Shown here in pieces: positions 39,490 to 52,504 of a DNA stretch of 64,000 nt. The notes under the pieces are model-generated. The model did not search any database, was not told where the DNA came from, and was given only the letters and a program-made list of their open reading frames with translations. Positions within the stretch are counted from its first letter, which is position 1. Each line of letters begins with the position of its first letter. The position numbers and the translations under genes were made by a program. This DNA comes from Campylorhamphus procurvoides (taxonomy: Eukaryota; Chordata; Aves; Passeriformes; Dendrocolaptidae): positions 693,270 through 757,269 of the forward strand of contig WBMV01001912.1 in assembly GCA_013396655.1 (NCBI GenBank), given 5' to 3'.

Positions 39490-40370
39490 TGCAGAATAGT
39501 TGAGGTTGCAAGGAAACTCTGAAGGCCATCTGGTCCAACTCCTTTCTGCTCAGAGCTACACAGACCTGTTTCCCAGGATCATGTCCAGACAACTTTTGAA
39601 GGACAGTCCAGCTAGTCTCCAAGGTTGGAGACTCCACAAGCTGCCTGGGAAACTTTTGCCAGTGTTGTCTCATCCTCACAGTAACAAGGTATCTCCTAAT
39701 GTTCAGGAGGAGCCTCCTGTTTCAGTTTTTTCCCATTGCTTCATATCCTGTTACTGAGTACCACTGAAAATAGTCTGACTCTATTCTCTTTGTGCTCTCT
39801 TTTCAGGTATTTACATACAGTGAAAAAGTCCCTCCAGAGACCTTTCTTCTGAAGGCTGAACAGTCCCAGCTTTCTCAGACTCTCCTCACCTGTGAAATGT
39901 TTCAGTCCATTATCTTCACAGCTCTTTTCTGCACTCTGTCCGGTATGTCCCTGTCCTCCCTGCACTGAGGAGTTCAGAACTGGTGCACAGCCCACCAGGT
40001 GTGGCCTCAACAGCGCTGAGCAGAGGGGAAGGATCCCCTCTCTCAGTCTTCTGACAAGCATGCAGCCCATGACACCAACAGCCTTCTTTGCCATGAGCAT
40101 ATTACTGACTCATGTTAAGCTTGAGTGTCCACCAGGACTTTTCTACAAAGTTGCTTTCTAGCTGGACATCCCTTAGCATATACTGGTGCATGGCTTTGTT
40201 CCTAAACAGGTACAAGACTCCACACTCCCCTTTGCTGAACTTCATATGGTTCCCATCAGCCCGTTTCTCCAACCTGACCAGGTCCTTTTGGATGTCAGTA
40301 CAACCCCCTGGTGTGTCAGCCTCTCTACACAGTTTTATGTCACCAGCATAAATACATATAATGAAATTGC
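39490..40370 (-). mobile_element. CR1 LINE, 3' ~880 bp, antisense
   Basis: The longest contiguous CR1 here. Plus-strand landmarks are 'ggccatctggtccaactcct' (3' UTR), 'gcctgggaaacttttgccag', 'gctgaacagtcccagctttc', 'gcactgaggagttcagaact', 'ggtgtggcctcaacagcgct' and 'tctccaacctgaccaggtcc'. On the minus strand parts of the ORF2 C-terminal frame remain open (39741-40100). That is degenerate coding sequence of the retrotransposon, not a host gene. Confidence 0.95.
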
Positions 40371-40859
40371 AAATATTAACTGAAAGTTAATAATGTAAGT
40401 CTTAGCAAGCACATCCCTTGTTAGAAGGTTAAGATAGAAGGGCTATCTTCCCCGAATGATGAATGTGGTCAGTAATTGTAAAATTAAATATTTTCACTTA
40501 TTGTACAATAGAATAGTAGTGCCAACAGAAAAACTCCAGCTTAACTGAAGCCTAAATGAGGCATAGCATTTTTTCAGAGCTAGGAGTTGTCTGTATGAAG
40601 AAATGTGAGGAGAAAGAAAGGAAGAAATAATACATGTTAATAAAAAAATTACTTTGGTAAAAGTTGCTTGAAAAGCCTACTGATAATAATGGAAAAATGA
40701 GCTTTGCTATCATGAAAGGAAAAATCAGATAGGAGCTCCTAGTTACTAACCTGTGAGAAAATACCCTTGAAACTAAAAGCTAGCAAGATGATGGAAATGT
40801 TGGATGCACAGTGCTTTGAATGACAGAAGTAAGAGTTTTTAATTCTAATTGTTCACTAT

Positions 40860-40935
40860 TAAAAAAAAAACAAACAAAACCCCCCCCCAAAAAAAAAACC
40901 CCAAACCACACAAAAGGAAACAAAACCAAAACTCT
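40860..40935. repeat. A/C-rich low-complexity tract
   Basis: A-runs and an eight- to nine-base C run with CAAA units, the complement-strand counterpart of the T/G-rich tracts. Confidence 0.88.
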
Positions 40936-42806
40936 GAAGAAGGTAACTGCCCTGTTCCAGTAGATTCCTTGTAAAGTGAAGGTAACTTTTCAGTTGACAA
41001 TGCAGGTATTAAACATTCTCAGAAAACTGCAGAGGAATTGTGATCCAATTTGAAAATGGCATGTTTGGTAATAGAAATATTGTTGACAGAATTTTGTGCT
41101 TGGAGCAGGAGCTTGCTCCTGACATGTTATGTGAATGGCTCCAGGCAGAGGCTCAACTTCCCAAGCCTCCTTATGTTTAGACAGGCAGGTTTTTCTCCTT
41201 AAATAACAATGATGTTGAGCTAGAAGATTTAATCATAAGGATTATGCCTATGGATTATTTGTAAATACCTTAAAAATTGGAAAGTTCCTCACAATTTTAG
41301 AATCAAATGGTCAGCTAATTTAGGATTCAACTTGACATTTGAAGGCAATGCATTTAAAGTCTAAAATAGATTTGAAATTTTCTACCAACATCTGATTACA
41401 TTATATTCAGGATAAGAACTGAAGTTAAGTATACACTTTTGAAAATGTAATTTCCTTGAAGATTTATACAGCAACCAAAACTTGCAGCAGTTTCAAGTAA
41501 AATTAAATTACTTATAAAAAGTAATTTTTGTCTCAGTAAAATTATATTTAAGAAAAACATGGTGTTAGGCAGGGTGCTCCATATATATCTCTTATGAGAA
41601 TGACAAGTGGTTAATGTTTTTGAAGTCAGTAATGAATCAGGGGGGTGCAAAATCTCACATTCTTGTTTTTTGGACAAAAAACAGGCTGGGAAAAAAAGGT
41701 ATAATCATGTATTTTCTCAGTTTATGAAAAAAACCTGAAAAAACAGTGGATCTTGCTGCTTTGTCCCGGTCTACCTGAGAACTTGACATCCTGAGACCAA
41801 GATGAGTGAAAAGGAAAAACATTGTGGAAAGTAGGGGAAAAGAAGATGTTTTCTGGAAAGATAAAAAATGTGTGTTGATCACTAATTGTAATTTTTGCCA
41901 TAGTCTGCAAAATTCTCACTGCAGTGAATTAAACATAATGTTGCACATAGCGTACATATGCATTGTATACATTATCACATCATAATGTGATATTTATTAT
42001 ATAAGCAAAATATTGAAAGCAAAAGATATATTCAGAGTGAGGTGAAAGGATTACATTTTATATTGGCTTTTATAAATATATAACAATCAAAATCACTAAG
42101 CCATATTCTTCAAATGCAAATGGGTTGCATTTCTCAAGTGGTTCTTTCCATCCCGTAATATTTTATGGATTTTTATTTACATACAAATCCTTTTTTTTTA
42201 ACCATGAACCAGTTTTTTTTCATCCTGATCCTTGCAATTTAGCTGAGTAGATTGCAGTCCACCCCACAATTCCATACCACAATGACAGTGTCTGACCTTG
42301 TTTCAAGACAGTAAATATGTCTCTGTTTTCAACTTCTTCATTGCTGAATTCAAGAATACATTTTATGTAATTGACCATGGAGAAAGACAATGAAGTCCTA
42401 GAGAGGGGCCTCTAAATGGGCTCATATTTTGGGATATTACAACATGAACCTGCAGTCTTCAAGGGTCGGTCTCTAGAAATTAAGGTTTCAGATATCAATA
42501 TAGATGATCGTCTTTGCTTAAGTAGGAAACAGTATTTATACTTCTCTAACTTCCTTCTGACTTCTGGGTAACATTGTGTAAAGAAAGTGTCAAAAAGAAA
42601 TATTTTAAGAATAAGTGTAGAGTGATGCTAACACGCTCATTTTAGGCCCTAATAGACAGATATTTTCAGTGGCTCATTTTTATACAATCCACACAGTGGT
42701 GGCCTAATTGATATTTTTTCCAAAATCTCTTGATGACATTTTTCTACATGTATCTCAGGTATATATTCACATGTAATTAATTTAATGTTGAAGAGGTAAA
42801 ATTAAT

Positions 42807-42903
42807 TCTTTTCTTCACTTATCCCTTTCCCCTTCACCCCTTTTCCTTTCCCTTTCGCTTTGCCTTTCCTTTTACCTTTGCCTTCCCTTCACAGTCTTTT
42901 CAC
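42807..42903. repeat. polypyrimidine tract, degenerate CCTTT
   Basis: Nearly 100 bp dominated by C and T with irregular CCCTTT and CCTTT units and only scattered purines. Such tracts can adopt triplex structure; that is inference. Confidence 0.8.
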
Positions 42904-43451
42904 CATTAATTCAACAAGTCACAAAATCTTAGAGACAGCAAAATAGTGTTTGCAGAAGTTGTGTGTTTCGTATTGCTGAATAATGCAGTGTTTTCCAAAG
43001 GGCTAAAATTCTATGTCTTTAAATAAAAGAACTCCAAAAGTCAGAAGATGTCATAGTGGGTTTTATAGCTATGAAATAGCCTATAGCAAGTACTGTTATG
43101 TAATCCTTTAAAGCACCATCTGTGGCTAGCTGGATTTCCCTAGGGAGGCAAAGATAAATAGGCTTCTGTAATGTTCTCATGCAAAAAAACCTCACAGATA
43201 TAGGGGCAGGAAAATGTTTTCTTTCTTTATTTTTTATCGTTAAAGACAGAATGAGTGGGAAGGCTTCACACATCTGATGATATAGTTCTTCAAAAGTTCT
43301 AGATATGCCTGTCAACTTTAAATAGCCAGTCTGTATGCAAGGTCATTTATTAAGTACACATTTTTTAATTTTTTTCAACTTAAATGAACCCAGTACTGCC
43401 AACTGGAGTTCATGGTGCCCATTAATATCAACAGGAGAAAATTTGAGCTAC

Positions 43452-43674
43452 TTGTTTTTGTTGTGGTTCTTTGGTTGTTTGGAGTTTGTGGTGTTTTTAT
43501 TTTTTTTGGGGGGGGGAAAGGAGTTGTTTTGGGGTTTTTTTTGTGGTTTCTTTTGTGGGGTTTTTGTCTGTGGTTTTTAATTGTTTTAATTAGTTTTGAT
43601 TTTGATTGGTTGGTTGTTGGATTTTTTATTTTTTGTTGGGTTTTTTTTTTTGTTTGGTTTGTTGTTTTTTTTTT
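43452..43674. repeat. T/G-rich low-complexity tract, longest in window
   Basis: About 220 bp consisting almost only of T and G, with a nine-G run near 43510-43518 and many GGTTTTTT units. The 132-codon minus-strand open frame at 43375-43773 is mostly lysine, threonine and proline from this tract and is not a gene. Confidence 0.92.
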
Positions 43675-43989
43675 CATTAAGATATGAGCAGTACTTTCAT
43701 TAAGAGACATCAGGTACCAGTTTATATATAACACTTTTCTGTAAAGAAGGAAGACCCCTTTCTGTTTCATCATGTCTGTCTGAGAATTCTTGTACAGTTC
43801 CTATACCATACCTCAGCTTTTTATGCACGCGTAGACCTGAAAGTATCTATAAAGATTTCATCATATAACGGAGCATGCAAACTGGAAATTTCATGGACTG
43901 CTTCGATGTAATTTTCAAATAGAAATTTTTGGATTTCATGTAGAAAATTGCATGCTCTGGAATTTTGGGAAATTGATTTATTACACAAG

Positions 43990-44036
43990 TTTTTTTTTTG
44001 TTTTGTTTGTTTGTGGGTTTTTTGTGGTGGAGGGGG
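43990..44036. repeat. T/G-rich low-complexity tract
   Basis: T-run followed by GTTT units and a G-rich end. It lies only about 300 bp from the much longer tract at 43452-43674. Confidence 0.8.
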
Positions 44037-46712
44037 AATATTCCATCCAAATAAAGGATAAATAAGTGGATACATATGACCAAACCACAGAATTCTAATT
44101 TCTGAGAGAGTGAGATAAAGAAACATACTAACTGGTACCCAGGTGGGTTTACCCCCTATTGATCTTATGTTTTTAAATATGCTTCCCTAGATTACAGCTG
44201 ATGCATTCCCAAGTGTAAGGATACCAACCTTTCTGCAGCCACTAGTTTCTGATGTTACTTAACATTGCCAATCTGGACTACACTGACTGAAGGAAAAAAA
44301 AATATTCTTGCCATCAGTACAGACAGATTGTCAGACTGTGAAAGTCCACTATATAATTGTATATTTATGCTATGGTAATGACTGTCTGTTGATTTCTCAA
44401 TTATTTTTTTTGTAAATGTCTAGCTCATTATGGCTCTGTCAGTTTTGTTCATATTTATTTTCTTCTCCCTAAATACTAATTTTCCACCTTCCTTCGATTA
44501 ATATATCAAACTTGTCTCCTTTTTATTGTGTTCTTATTTTTCAATTTCAAAGAAAATGATACTGAGGGATAATCAAGTCTCTCTGCTTTTGCTAGTGGAG
44601 AGCATGGTGGAATAGAAATAGGATAAATCTTTTCCTCCTTCAGTGTAAAAGTAGAGGTTACCCTAGGGCTGAACAGAGCTCATCCTTGAGACCACACAGA
44701 AAAATATTGTATTTTTGATGTTGGGAACTCAAGGGAAATATAGGTTTATACTATGCCAAATCCTTCTTCCAGATTTTTTTTTAATAAGTTTGGTGTAGAA
44801 ATAGTAGAAAATTGAGTTTTACCTGTACATTTAGGCTAATGGACTTAACTTCTTAATGTAGTACTTGAAACAACTATGTTTCTGAGGTCATGAAGAAATA
44901 AAATAAAATGTTACTGTTTGTCAATTTGGGGCTGGGATGGGGGAGAAGGTAACCCTTTCTGATCCTTTACTCCACATCAGTAATGGAAATGTACATGTTT
45001 TCATAATTCCATCCTTGGAAAATAATTAGGTTTATTCCTCCTAAGATAACAGTTCTTATTTCAAATGTAACATAATTTGTCCTGTTAAAATATATGTAAA
45101 AATTAAATGATGTATGAAATGAGTAATAGCAACCAGAATATTATTTCATATCAGACTGTTACTACTAGTGCACTTTTAAAGAACAGAATATTAAATTCTA
45201 TCAGTCATAAATCCAAAATAGTCTTTCAGACACTTGTTAGTATATTGTTTTGAAGTACTATATTGTTTTGGATATGTTTTTGGAGTCAGATATGATCACC
45301 TAAAATTCTCGAACCTTAATCTGTCACTATTTTATTAATAAAGAGTGTTATTCTGTAAAATGTTGATGTCAGTCCTTCAAAAGTGCTGACGCTTGCTGGC
45401 AGTAAGTAAAGGTGTGGAGACCCAGGAGGAGGTTTCTGTTTGGAGACCCTGAACAAGTCAGTCAGGCTGCTCTCTGATCCAGTGACCTGCTCAGTGAAGG
45501 GTCCCTTTAACGGAACGCTGGCAGACTGGTTGGGCACAAGGGTCTCACTTTTCCCTGAGCTCTGACAGACTAATCAAACACCAAGGGTTTGAGAAAATCT
45601 CCCATTTTCCCATGACAGAGAGGCAGGGAGTGAGTTCCCTTGCACAGAAACAAAAACTGAACTGACTCATGTGCATTATGTTTTACATGAAATTGAGATT
45701 TGGGAGAGAACAGAAATAAGAGGCTATTCAATAGTGTGCAGGAAACATAACATAGCTTTCAGATACATAAGTAATTGTTTTCTGTTCTTTTAAACAGCCT
45801 TCTTTCAAGGGGAAGAAGACAGAAGCTCATGGTTTGAAATCCATGAAGAACTGTTAGAACTGGATGCAATTATTTTCTATATTGTTGAAGATCTTGTGCC
45901 TCTCAATTACTCAAACAGGGACTGTGGCAGATGCCATTAGATGGAAAAAAAAAAGTATTTTTCTAGACGTACAATTTGGACAAAAATTTTACACTTCTGA
46001 AAAGTCATTAACTTAAATTTATTCCACACGTTTTATCCCTCATCAGGAGGGTCTTAAAATCTTTTCAGCAGACTTGCCTGGGTTGTTTTTTTTTTTTTTT
46101 TCCCTTCAGTGACTAATCAGATGCTTAAATATTTTCCATGTAAAAGTTAAGATCTCTTATTATACTCTTGGTTTTTAATGATGTAGCAAGTGTGACTAAA
46201 AGTAAAATTCCATATAGCCAATATATTTAGTGTGGAATTTACTTGGTAATATTTAATCCTTCAATGTATGTGAAACTTTTATCCCAGTGACTGACTTAAA
46301 TGGTCTCCAAAGCACATCTAAGTTTTGATTCATCTTTTACTTAAAAAAGCAATCTTCCTGTCATAAAATGAAGGTGGGAATAAAATATGTACTAAATCCA
46401 GAAGCTGTCTATTTCAAAATAATTTCCTAAAGTTTTGGGATTAATGTTTTTCACTTTCACTCTTAAGTTTTTAATTCCTGAATAGTGAAGCTCTCCTCAT
46501 AGTTATTTATAAGAATGTTAGAGGTCTTTGTGTTTCTAGATAATCTCTGGTTTATTTTTAAATTGTATTATTGGTTTGGTTTCCAGATTATGGGGGAGTT
46601 TTGTTACTTCTGTGTTGTAAATCAGCTTAGTTCAAGGGAAAATGTCATGACTTCTGAAAGAATATTTCACTTCAAGGCCTTTGTTCCCTCTTAGTTATTC
46701 CATTATTGGGAT

Positions 46713-46746
<34 letters not shown>

Positions 46747-46755
46747 TATATTAGT
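46713..46755. repeat. (TA)n microsatellite
   Basis: About 12 TA units followed by imperfect TACA and CATA units. Confidence 0.95.
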
Positions 46756-49672
46756 AGACTTATATAACAAAGTTGTTAAAAGAAAATTTAGAAGTAAAAG
46801 GTCAATTTGCATGCTTGTGATGTTTTCCTGAAACCACCTGTTTGAGAAATTTGAAATCAATATAAATCCCATTACTTCCAGCAACTGCAGGGACTAAATA
46901 CGTTGCAAAATTGGTAACAGATATTCTGTGTTTGAACTAGGTTATCTGAAGGTGAGTATATATAATTACCAAATTTCTCTATAAGTGTTGCTGTGAAGAA
47001 ATATCATGGTGTAAACAGGAGAAAGGGAAGAGCAAGCTGCCTAAATTCACTGGCTCAAATGTTATGTTAATTATGAAGGGATTTAATTTCTCTTTCTTAA
47101 CACAGACATTTCAAGGAATAGGTGATAAGTTTTTCCATGGGCTTTTCTTCTGATTATGTTGGATGTTATCTGAAAAGCACAAGGAAGAGAATGCTTTAAT
47201 TTAGACTGTTTATTTTTTTTTCCTTTAAATATCCTAGGAAGTGGTGAAAGACTTAATCAAGAGAGAGATTGACTTAATCAATACATAGATATGAATTTTC
47301 ACTTGTGCAAATAAGCCTGTTGTGGTTTTCTAGAATCCCACCCAGAGTTTGCATATTTCTGTTTTTAAATATGCCCATGGAATGCTTGGGATTCAAAGTC
47401 ATGTATTTTTCAGGCATAGACTGTGGAGTCTGTACTGTAGATGGGGAGCCAAGTTTTGACTGGGCCAATTGGAGCTGAGTTGAGTCTACCTTTACTCGAA
47501 ATGGCTCTGCTTTTCTTTAGATATAGTACTTTTCCCTGCAGCACATACTGTCCCCATTAATCTCTGAAGGCAATTAGTTAAGCATTATGTTTGCACTGTT
47601 TGCATATGATGAGCTCCAAAATGCATTGAATACTTTCATTTTGTCCCACTGCTATGTAACAACATTTTGTAATACTTTATTTCTTGATAGTCTCTTACAA
47701 TTCCTTTTCAGTAATTCCATATAAATACCAAACTTTTCATTACTATAACTAAGCATGTCTCAGACCATGTCAGCCAAGTAAGAACAGCAGTGCATTTGTC
47801 CCATTGGTGTTGCAAAAGCTTTATGGATTTTAACTGTTGTGTACCTCCTGTATCTGTCTAGCTTTGGTGTGCAACAAGAGCTATTAGCTGCATAGAACAG
47901 GAAAATTAATATATATGTCAAAATTGTCCCTTCCTTTAGTCTGATAACATAAGCCTACCATAGAAAGCTGCAGAAAATTATAGAAAAAAATATAATCAAG
48001 ACTTAGCATGTCAGGCTTGCTCTCTTTGTTGGTAAATATCCTTACAACCATTCTGATAATCAGGATTGCTAACTGAAGGCAACCCAGCAAGGAATGGTTA
48101 AGTATTCTTATATTAGGGATAAGTTCAGTTATCTCACCTTTTCATACTGCATGGCATACCAGTAGGACCTAGCCTTCATTTTATGTTCCTTGCTACGTAT
48201 TGCCTTAGCTGCTTCTATCCATAATTCCAGTCTGGGGCAAGGCACCCACCCATGGATGAGTGGCTCAGCTGTGCCCTGCAGTGGGGCTGCTGGAGCCACT
48301 GGAATCACCTGTGTCCAGTGCAGGTCAGCCCCGGCTGCTCCACACAGGTCTCCTTTGCAGACTTTCCGGTGCTCCTGCTGGCACCTTGTCAGGTAAACCC
48401 AGCCCAAACAAGTAATTTTATTTGAAAATCTGACTCCTGTTTTATCCTTCAGTGAGACAGAGGAAAGGGCAACATCATCTTTCTCCTGACACTCTGTTAA
48501 AAATTACTGTCTGAGGGGCAAGAGCATTGCTCCTGAGTGCTCATGCTATCTAAGGAAAGCCCACACAGTAGGGAAGGCAGTAAGATGGTATATCCCTGTG
48601 AGAGAAGGGATAAGAGAAGGGAGAAGGAGGGCAGCGCTGATGGAGCTGTGTTGCTTATATAGTGCTATGTAACCTGTTATTAACCAAATGCATTGTGATG
48701 CATAACAGCTATGCTATTCCCAAATGTTCCATGAGATGGTTCTCCAGATATCATTACTCTGAAGTAAGAAACAAGAGAACAGTATAGTTATAGATCACAG
48801 CGACGGATGTTTAGCTTGGTCTGCTCTTTGAATTTGAGGATTAACAGAGAGAAGTCTCAGAAGTCTTATTGTTACTAAAAGTTATCTGCTGGTTCTCTGT
48901 GCTAGAAAAATCATTGCTTGATGTTCAAGTATCCGTGATCCTCTTCAATATCAAAATATCTGCTTTGCATTGTTGATAAAATGGGCTTGTCTAGTTTCAC
49001 TTTTCAGATGTTGGGTCTTAACTCTTTTGCACCAACACTCTGCAATCAAACTTCTGTTCCCTTGGAGGTATTTCCCGCTTGTAAAGGGAAATCTTTTTAA
49101 TCATTCTGACATGTTAAATAGATTGAACTCCTGAAAGATTATGAAACATGTTCTTCAGCTCTTCAGTTACTCTTTTCATTATGATTTTGTACTAGTTCAC
49201 CAGCAAACATTTTTTGGAAAAAGAATCGTCACACTATAAAGATCCTTTTGTAAAAACTTCTTGTTTTAGTTTGATACTCACCAATATTCTCTCAGATTCC
49301 AAGTGCATCTTGAATAGTCTTCTAAAGGCTTTGCAGAGTGGGACTGTTTACTCCTGTCACTTTTGGTTTCAGTCTGCATTGTTGATGTACTTCCTCCCCC
49401 TGCGGAAATAAGTGAGGTTGCTTCTGAAGTATGGGAAGCTTATGTATAAGAAGGAAGGGTAGAAGATGGAAGCTGATATGTTCCAAAGTCACTGTCTGGG
49501 CAAAAGTTGGCATCAACTTAGTTGACAATTTGCTAAAGGAAATCTTCATGTTCAATTTTTCCTATTTATAGACTGAGAAATTCAAGGCAATGGAAGGACC
49601 TATAGAGAATATATTACTAAGTATTGTGACAGAGGGGTTAGCAGATTTAATTAGCTTTTGAATTACAGAATG

Positions 49673-50475
49673 ACATGACGAATTACATTGACAAAGACCT
49701 CTGAGATCATCTAGTCCAAGCTATGATCGAACACTACCTTGTCAACTAGACCATGGCACTAAGTGCCATCTCCAGTCTTTCCTTAAACACCTCCAGGGAT
49801 GGTGACTCTACCCATTCCAATGCCAAATTACCCTTTCTGTGAATAAATTCTTCCTAATGTCTGATCTAAACCACCCCTGCTGCAGTTTGAGGCTATGTCC
49901 TCTTTTACTATCATTAGTTGCCTTGGAGAAGAAACCAACCCCCACCCGGCTACAGCCTCCTTCAGGTAGTTGTAGAGAGTTATAAGGTCACCCTTGAGCC
50001 TCCTTCAGGCTAAACAACCCCAGCTCCCTCAGCCACTCCTTATAGGACATGCACGTCAGATCCTTCACCAGCTTTATTGCCCTTCTCTGGACATGATCCA
50101 GCATCTCAATGTCCTTACTGAATTGAGGGGCCCAGAATGGGACACAACACTTGAGGTGTGGACTCACCACAGTACAGGGTAAAATTCACTTCCCTCGTCC
50201 TGCTGGTCACATTATTGCTGATACAGGTCAAGATGCCATTCGCCTTCTTGGCCTCCTGGGCACATGCTGCCTCATGTTCAGCTGGCTATTGAGCAGCACT
50301 CTCACACCCGTTTCTGTTGGCAGCTTTGCAACTGCTCTGCCCCCAGCACATAGCACTGCAGGCGTCTGTTCTGGACAAAGTGTAGGACCTGGAACTTGAT
50401 CTTGTTGAACCTCATGCCACTTGGCCCATCTATCCAGCCTGTCCAGATCCCTCTGCAGAAGTTTACATTTAACAA
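49673..50475 (-). mobile_element. CR1 LINE, 3' ~800 bp, antisense
   Basis: A well-preserved 3' part of CR1. Landmarks on the plus strand are 'acctctgagatcatctagtc', 'aacacctccagggatggtga', 'aacaaccccagctccctcag', 'gcccttctctggacatgatc', 'aggggcccagaatgggacac' and 'tatccagcctgtccagatcc'. Short pieces of ORF2 remain open on the minus strand (49988-50170 and 50228-50491). The next upstream ORF2 block lies at 51690-52140. Confidence 0.95.
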
Positions 50476-51689
50476 GATTTGGTAAGATCAAAAAGGAAGC
50501 ATTTCCAGAAGTGTAAGAATTTTTTTTTTATTTGGTCTGAATTCCACCATCACAACATTCTTCAGCTACAAAGTTCTTGTAGAGTGGATAGCAAATAGTT
50601 GCATAAAGACTCTTTACAAATTCCTAAGGTATCTTGCATCTGCTTTCAAACTGAATTGAGCATTCTGAAGGGAGAAGTGTATTTACTGTTTTTTGATATT
50701 TTTTTTCTTATATTGTCCATCTGTGCCCTAAGCTGGATTGTCTATCTATTACTTGATGAATAGGGAATACATGATAAGGAAAATAACAGTTTCAGACAGT
50801 GATAAAATCAGTGTAATAACAAAAAAAAAACACTTGCACATGCAAAGTCTTGCATTTATGCAAGGATATCAAATAGTTGTGTGCTTTATTACCAGTTTAC
50901 ATTAAAGGCTGCCAAATTCTTTTTGACATTTCTGAATTCTGATGTTCACAGTGAGAGCACTTGCAATTTCTAGATTTACATATTGTCTCAAAGAGTCATA
51001 AAAACCTGAAAGATGTTGTCAATATACTTTTACAGTGTTCTCCATGCTGCTGGAGCTTAGCAAAACACATTGTGTACAATGCACTTCTTGCAAAGCATGG
51101 TCACTTTTTAAGAAGAAATGTCATTTTCAAAAATGAAAAAAAATAAAAATCCAAGCCAACAAACAAAAACTAAAAAAAAATAAAACGCAAAACCCACACA
51201 AAACACAACCCCCCCCCCCCAAAAATAGAAAAGAAAGACAAACAAACAGAAAAATACCTAAAACACAACCAACTAAAAACCCCCCAAATCCACAAAAATT
51301 TGGTGTGGGACAAGATAGTATTTTCACAAACTTTTAAAGAAATCATGCTGAGCATCACTTGAGGAGCAGAAAACATTAAAAAAAGAAAGCAGCTGAGCTT
51401 TATTTTATATCTTTTTATCCCCTGATTTCCAGAACATAAAATAAATTTAAAAGTGGGTAAAATGTATAATACCTTTAGTTTTAATAGCTTCTTTTTATTT
51501 TTTTTTTTAATATGGAGGTGGGAGTTTGTTTTGTTGTTGGTTTTTGGGCGCCTGGGGGGAAGGTGTTGAAAAATTAGACTGAATGATGCCAGTCTTTCCT
51601 GTTCTGCGGCTGTGGATATTGCTTAGGATACTTTTTGATCAGGGAACTGTGCACAGAAGAGTACCACTGTAAAAATGTTTCTTTTTCAC
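50476..51689. other. spacer between two CR1 blocks with low-complexity DNA
   Basis: AT-rich sequence containing the A/C-rich tract at 51129-51300 and a T/G-rich tract at about 51492-51560. No gene is recognised. It separates two CR1 segments that would be closer together in an intact element. Confidence 0.55.
51129..51300. repeat. A/C-rich low-complexity tract
   Basis: About 170 bp of A-runs, C-runs (a ten-C run near 51210) and CAAA units. The minus-strand open frames over it encode only low-complexity hydrophobic residues. Confidence 0.9.
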
Positions 51690-52140
51690 TGAAGTGAGAC
51701 TGACAGGCCCGTAGTTGCCAGTGTCATCGCTCTTGCTCTTCTTGAAAATTGGGACCACGTTAGCCAGCTTCCAGTTGACTGGAATCTCTCCAGATTCCCG
51801 AGACTATTGAAAAATCATTGAGAAAGGCCTCACAATGTCATCAGCCATGAGTACTGGGTCATGATTGCCATCAGGCCTCATAGATTTACAGGGATCTATC
51901 TGGAGCAGCAGTAACTCCTGCATAAATTCAGTGCTGACTGGGAGTTTATCATCCTCAGAGCCATATGGCTCCAGTTCAGGGCTTTGCGACTCCCATAGCC
52001 CATCATCATCGGTGGAGACTGAGGGAAGAACGCATTGTCTATGTCCCTGTCTCTGCATTGTCTATGTCCCTGTTTGTGAGGTGACCATCCTTATTTCTGG
52101 TCAGCCTTTTGCTGTATCTTAAAAAGCCCTTTTTATTGTC
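51690..52140 (-). mobile_element. CR1 LINE, internal ORF2 region, antisense
   Basis: Matches the antisense of CR1 reverse transcriptase coding sequence: 'agactgacaggcccgtagtt', 'ggaccacgttagccagcttc', 'atcaggcctcatagatttac', 'ttctggtcagcc'-like text and 'aaaaagccctttttattgtc' appear in CR1 order. Diverged, with a 23-bp tandem duplication at 52032-52073. Confidence 0.85.
52032..52073. repeat. 23-bp period tandem duplication within CR1
   Basis: The words 'gcattgtctatgtccctgt' occur at 52032 and again at 52055, exactly 23 bp apart. Confidence 0.9.
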
Positions 52141-52504
52141 CCCCAAATACAGAATGTACTGCTATAATGAAAGTTCATAACAACAATACATTGTCACAGA
52201 TTATCCTGTGAAATTTTCAATTACTTAATGCTAAATAAATCAGATAAATCTTAAATTGGAAAAATGAGTGATGAAGATGTGTTACCAGCCAAATTGTTGC
52301 TGGCATTTGAGGTTTTTTGTTAGTAACATAAAGCTAAAAATGGTTTAAAAATAAAGATAGGAAAATTACATGAAGCATGGTAGTTGCACTTCAGGGAATT
52401 ATATTCTGAACTGCTTTGAAGCATACAGTTTGGGAATGTTTGTGTGAGAGACAGAAAACTTGAAAAAGTAAGTAACTCTAATGCTCAGCAAAAGAGAAAA
52501 GGAA
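52141..52504. other. AT-rich spacer
   Basis: No feature recognised between the CR1 block and the LTR. Confidence 0.55.

Larger units (their letters stand above)
40371..43451. other. AT-rich non-coding DNA
   Basis: Contains the A/C-rich tract at 40860-40935 and a polypyrimidine stretch at 42807-42903. No gene is recognised. Confidence 0.55.
43675..49672. other. AT-rich non-coding interval
   Basis: Six kilobases without recognised gene. It contains a T/G tract at 43990-44036, a TA microsatellite at 46713-46755, poly-T at about 46087-46101, and two GC-richer unassigned patches at about 45360-45620 and 48190-48420. Confidence 0.5.

Noticed and set aside
39741..40100. 119-codon minus-strand open frame as a host gene
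   Set aside because: It is part of a CR1 ORF2 remnant, recognised from CR1 landmarks on both sides.
41973..41992. Short dyad around 'tatcacat' and 'atgtgata'
   Set aside because: 8-bp arms in AT-rich sequence are at chance level.
43375..43773. 132-codon minus-strand open frame, the longest in the window
   Set aside because: It is translated from the T/G-rich low-complexity tract, giving lysine, threonine, asparagine and proline runs.
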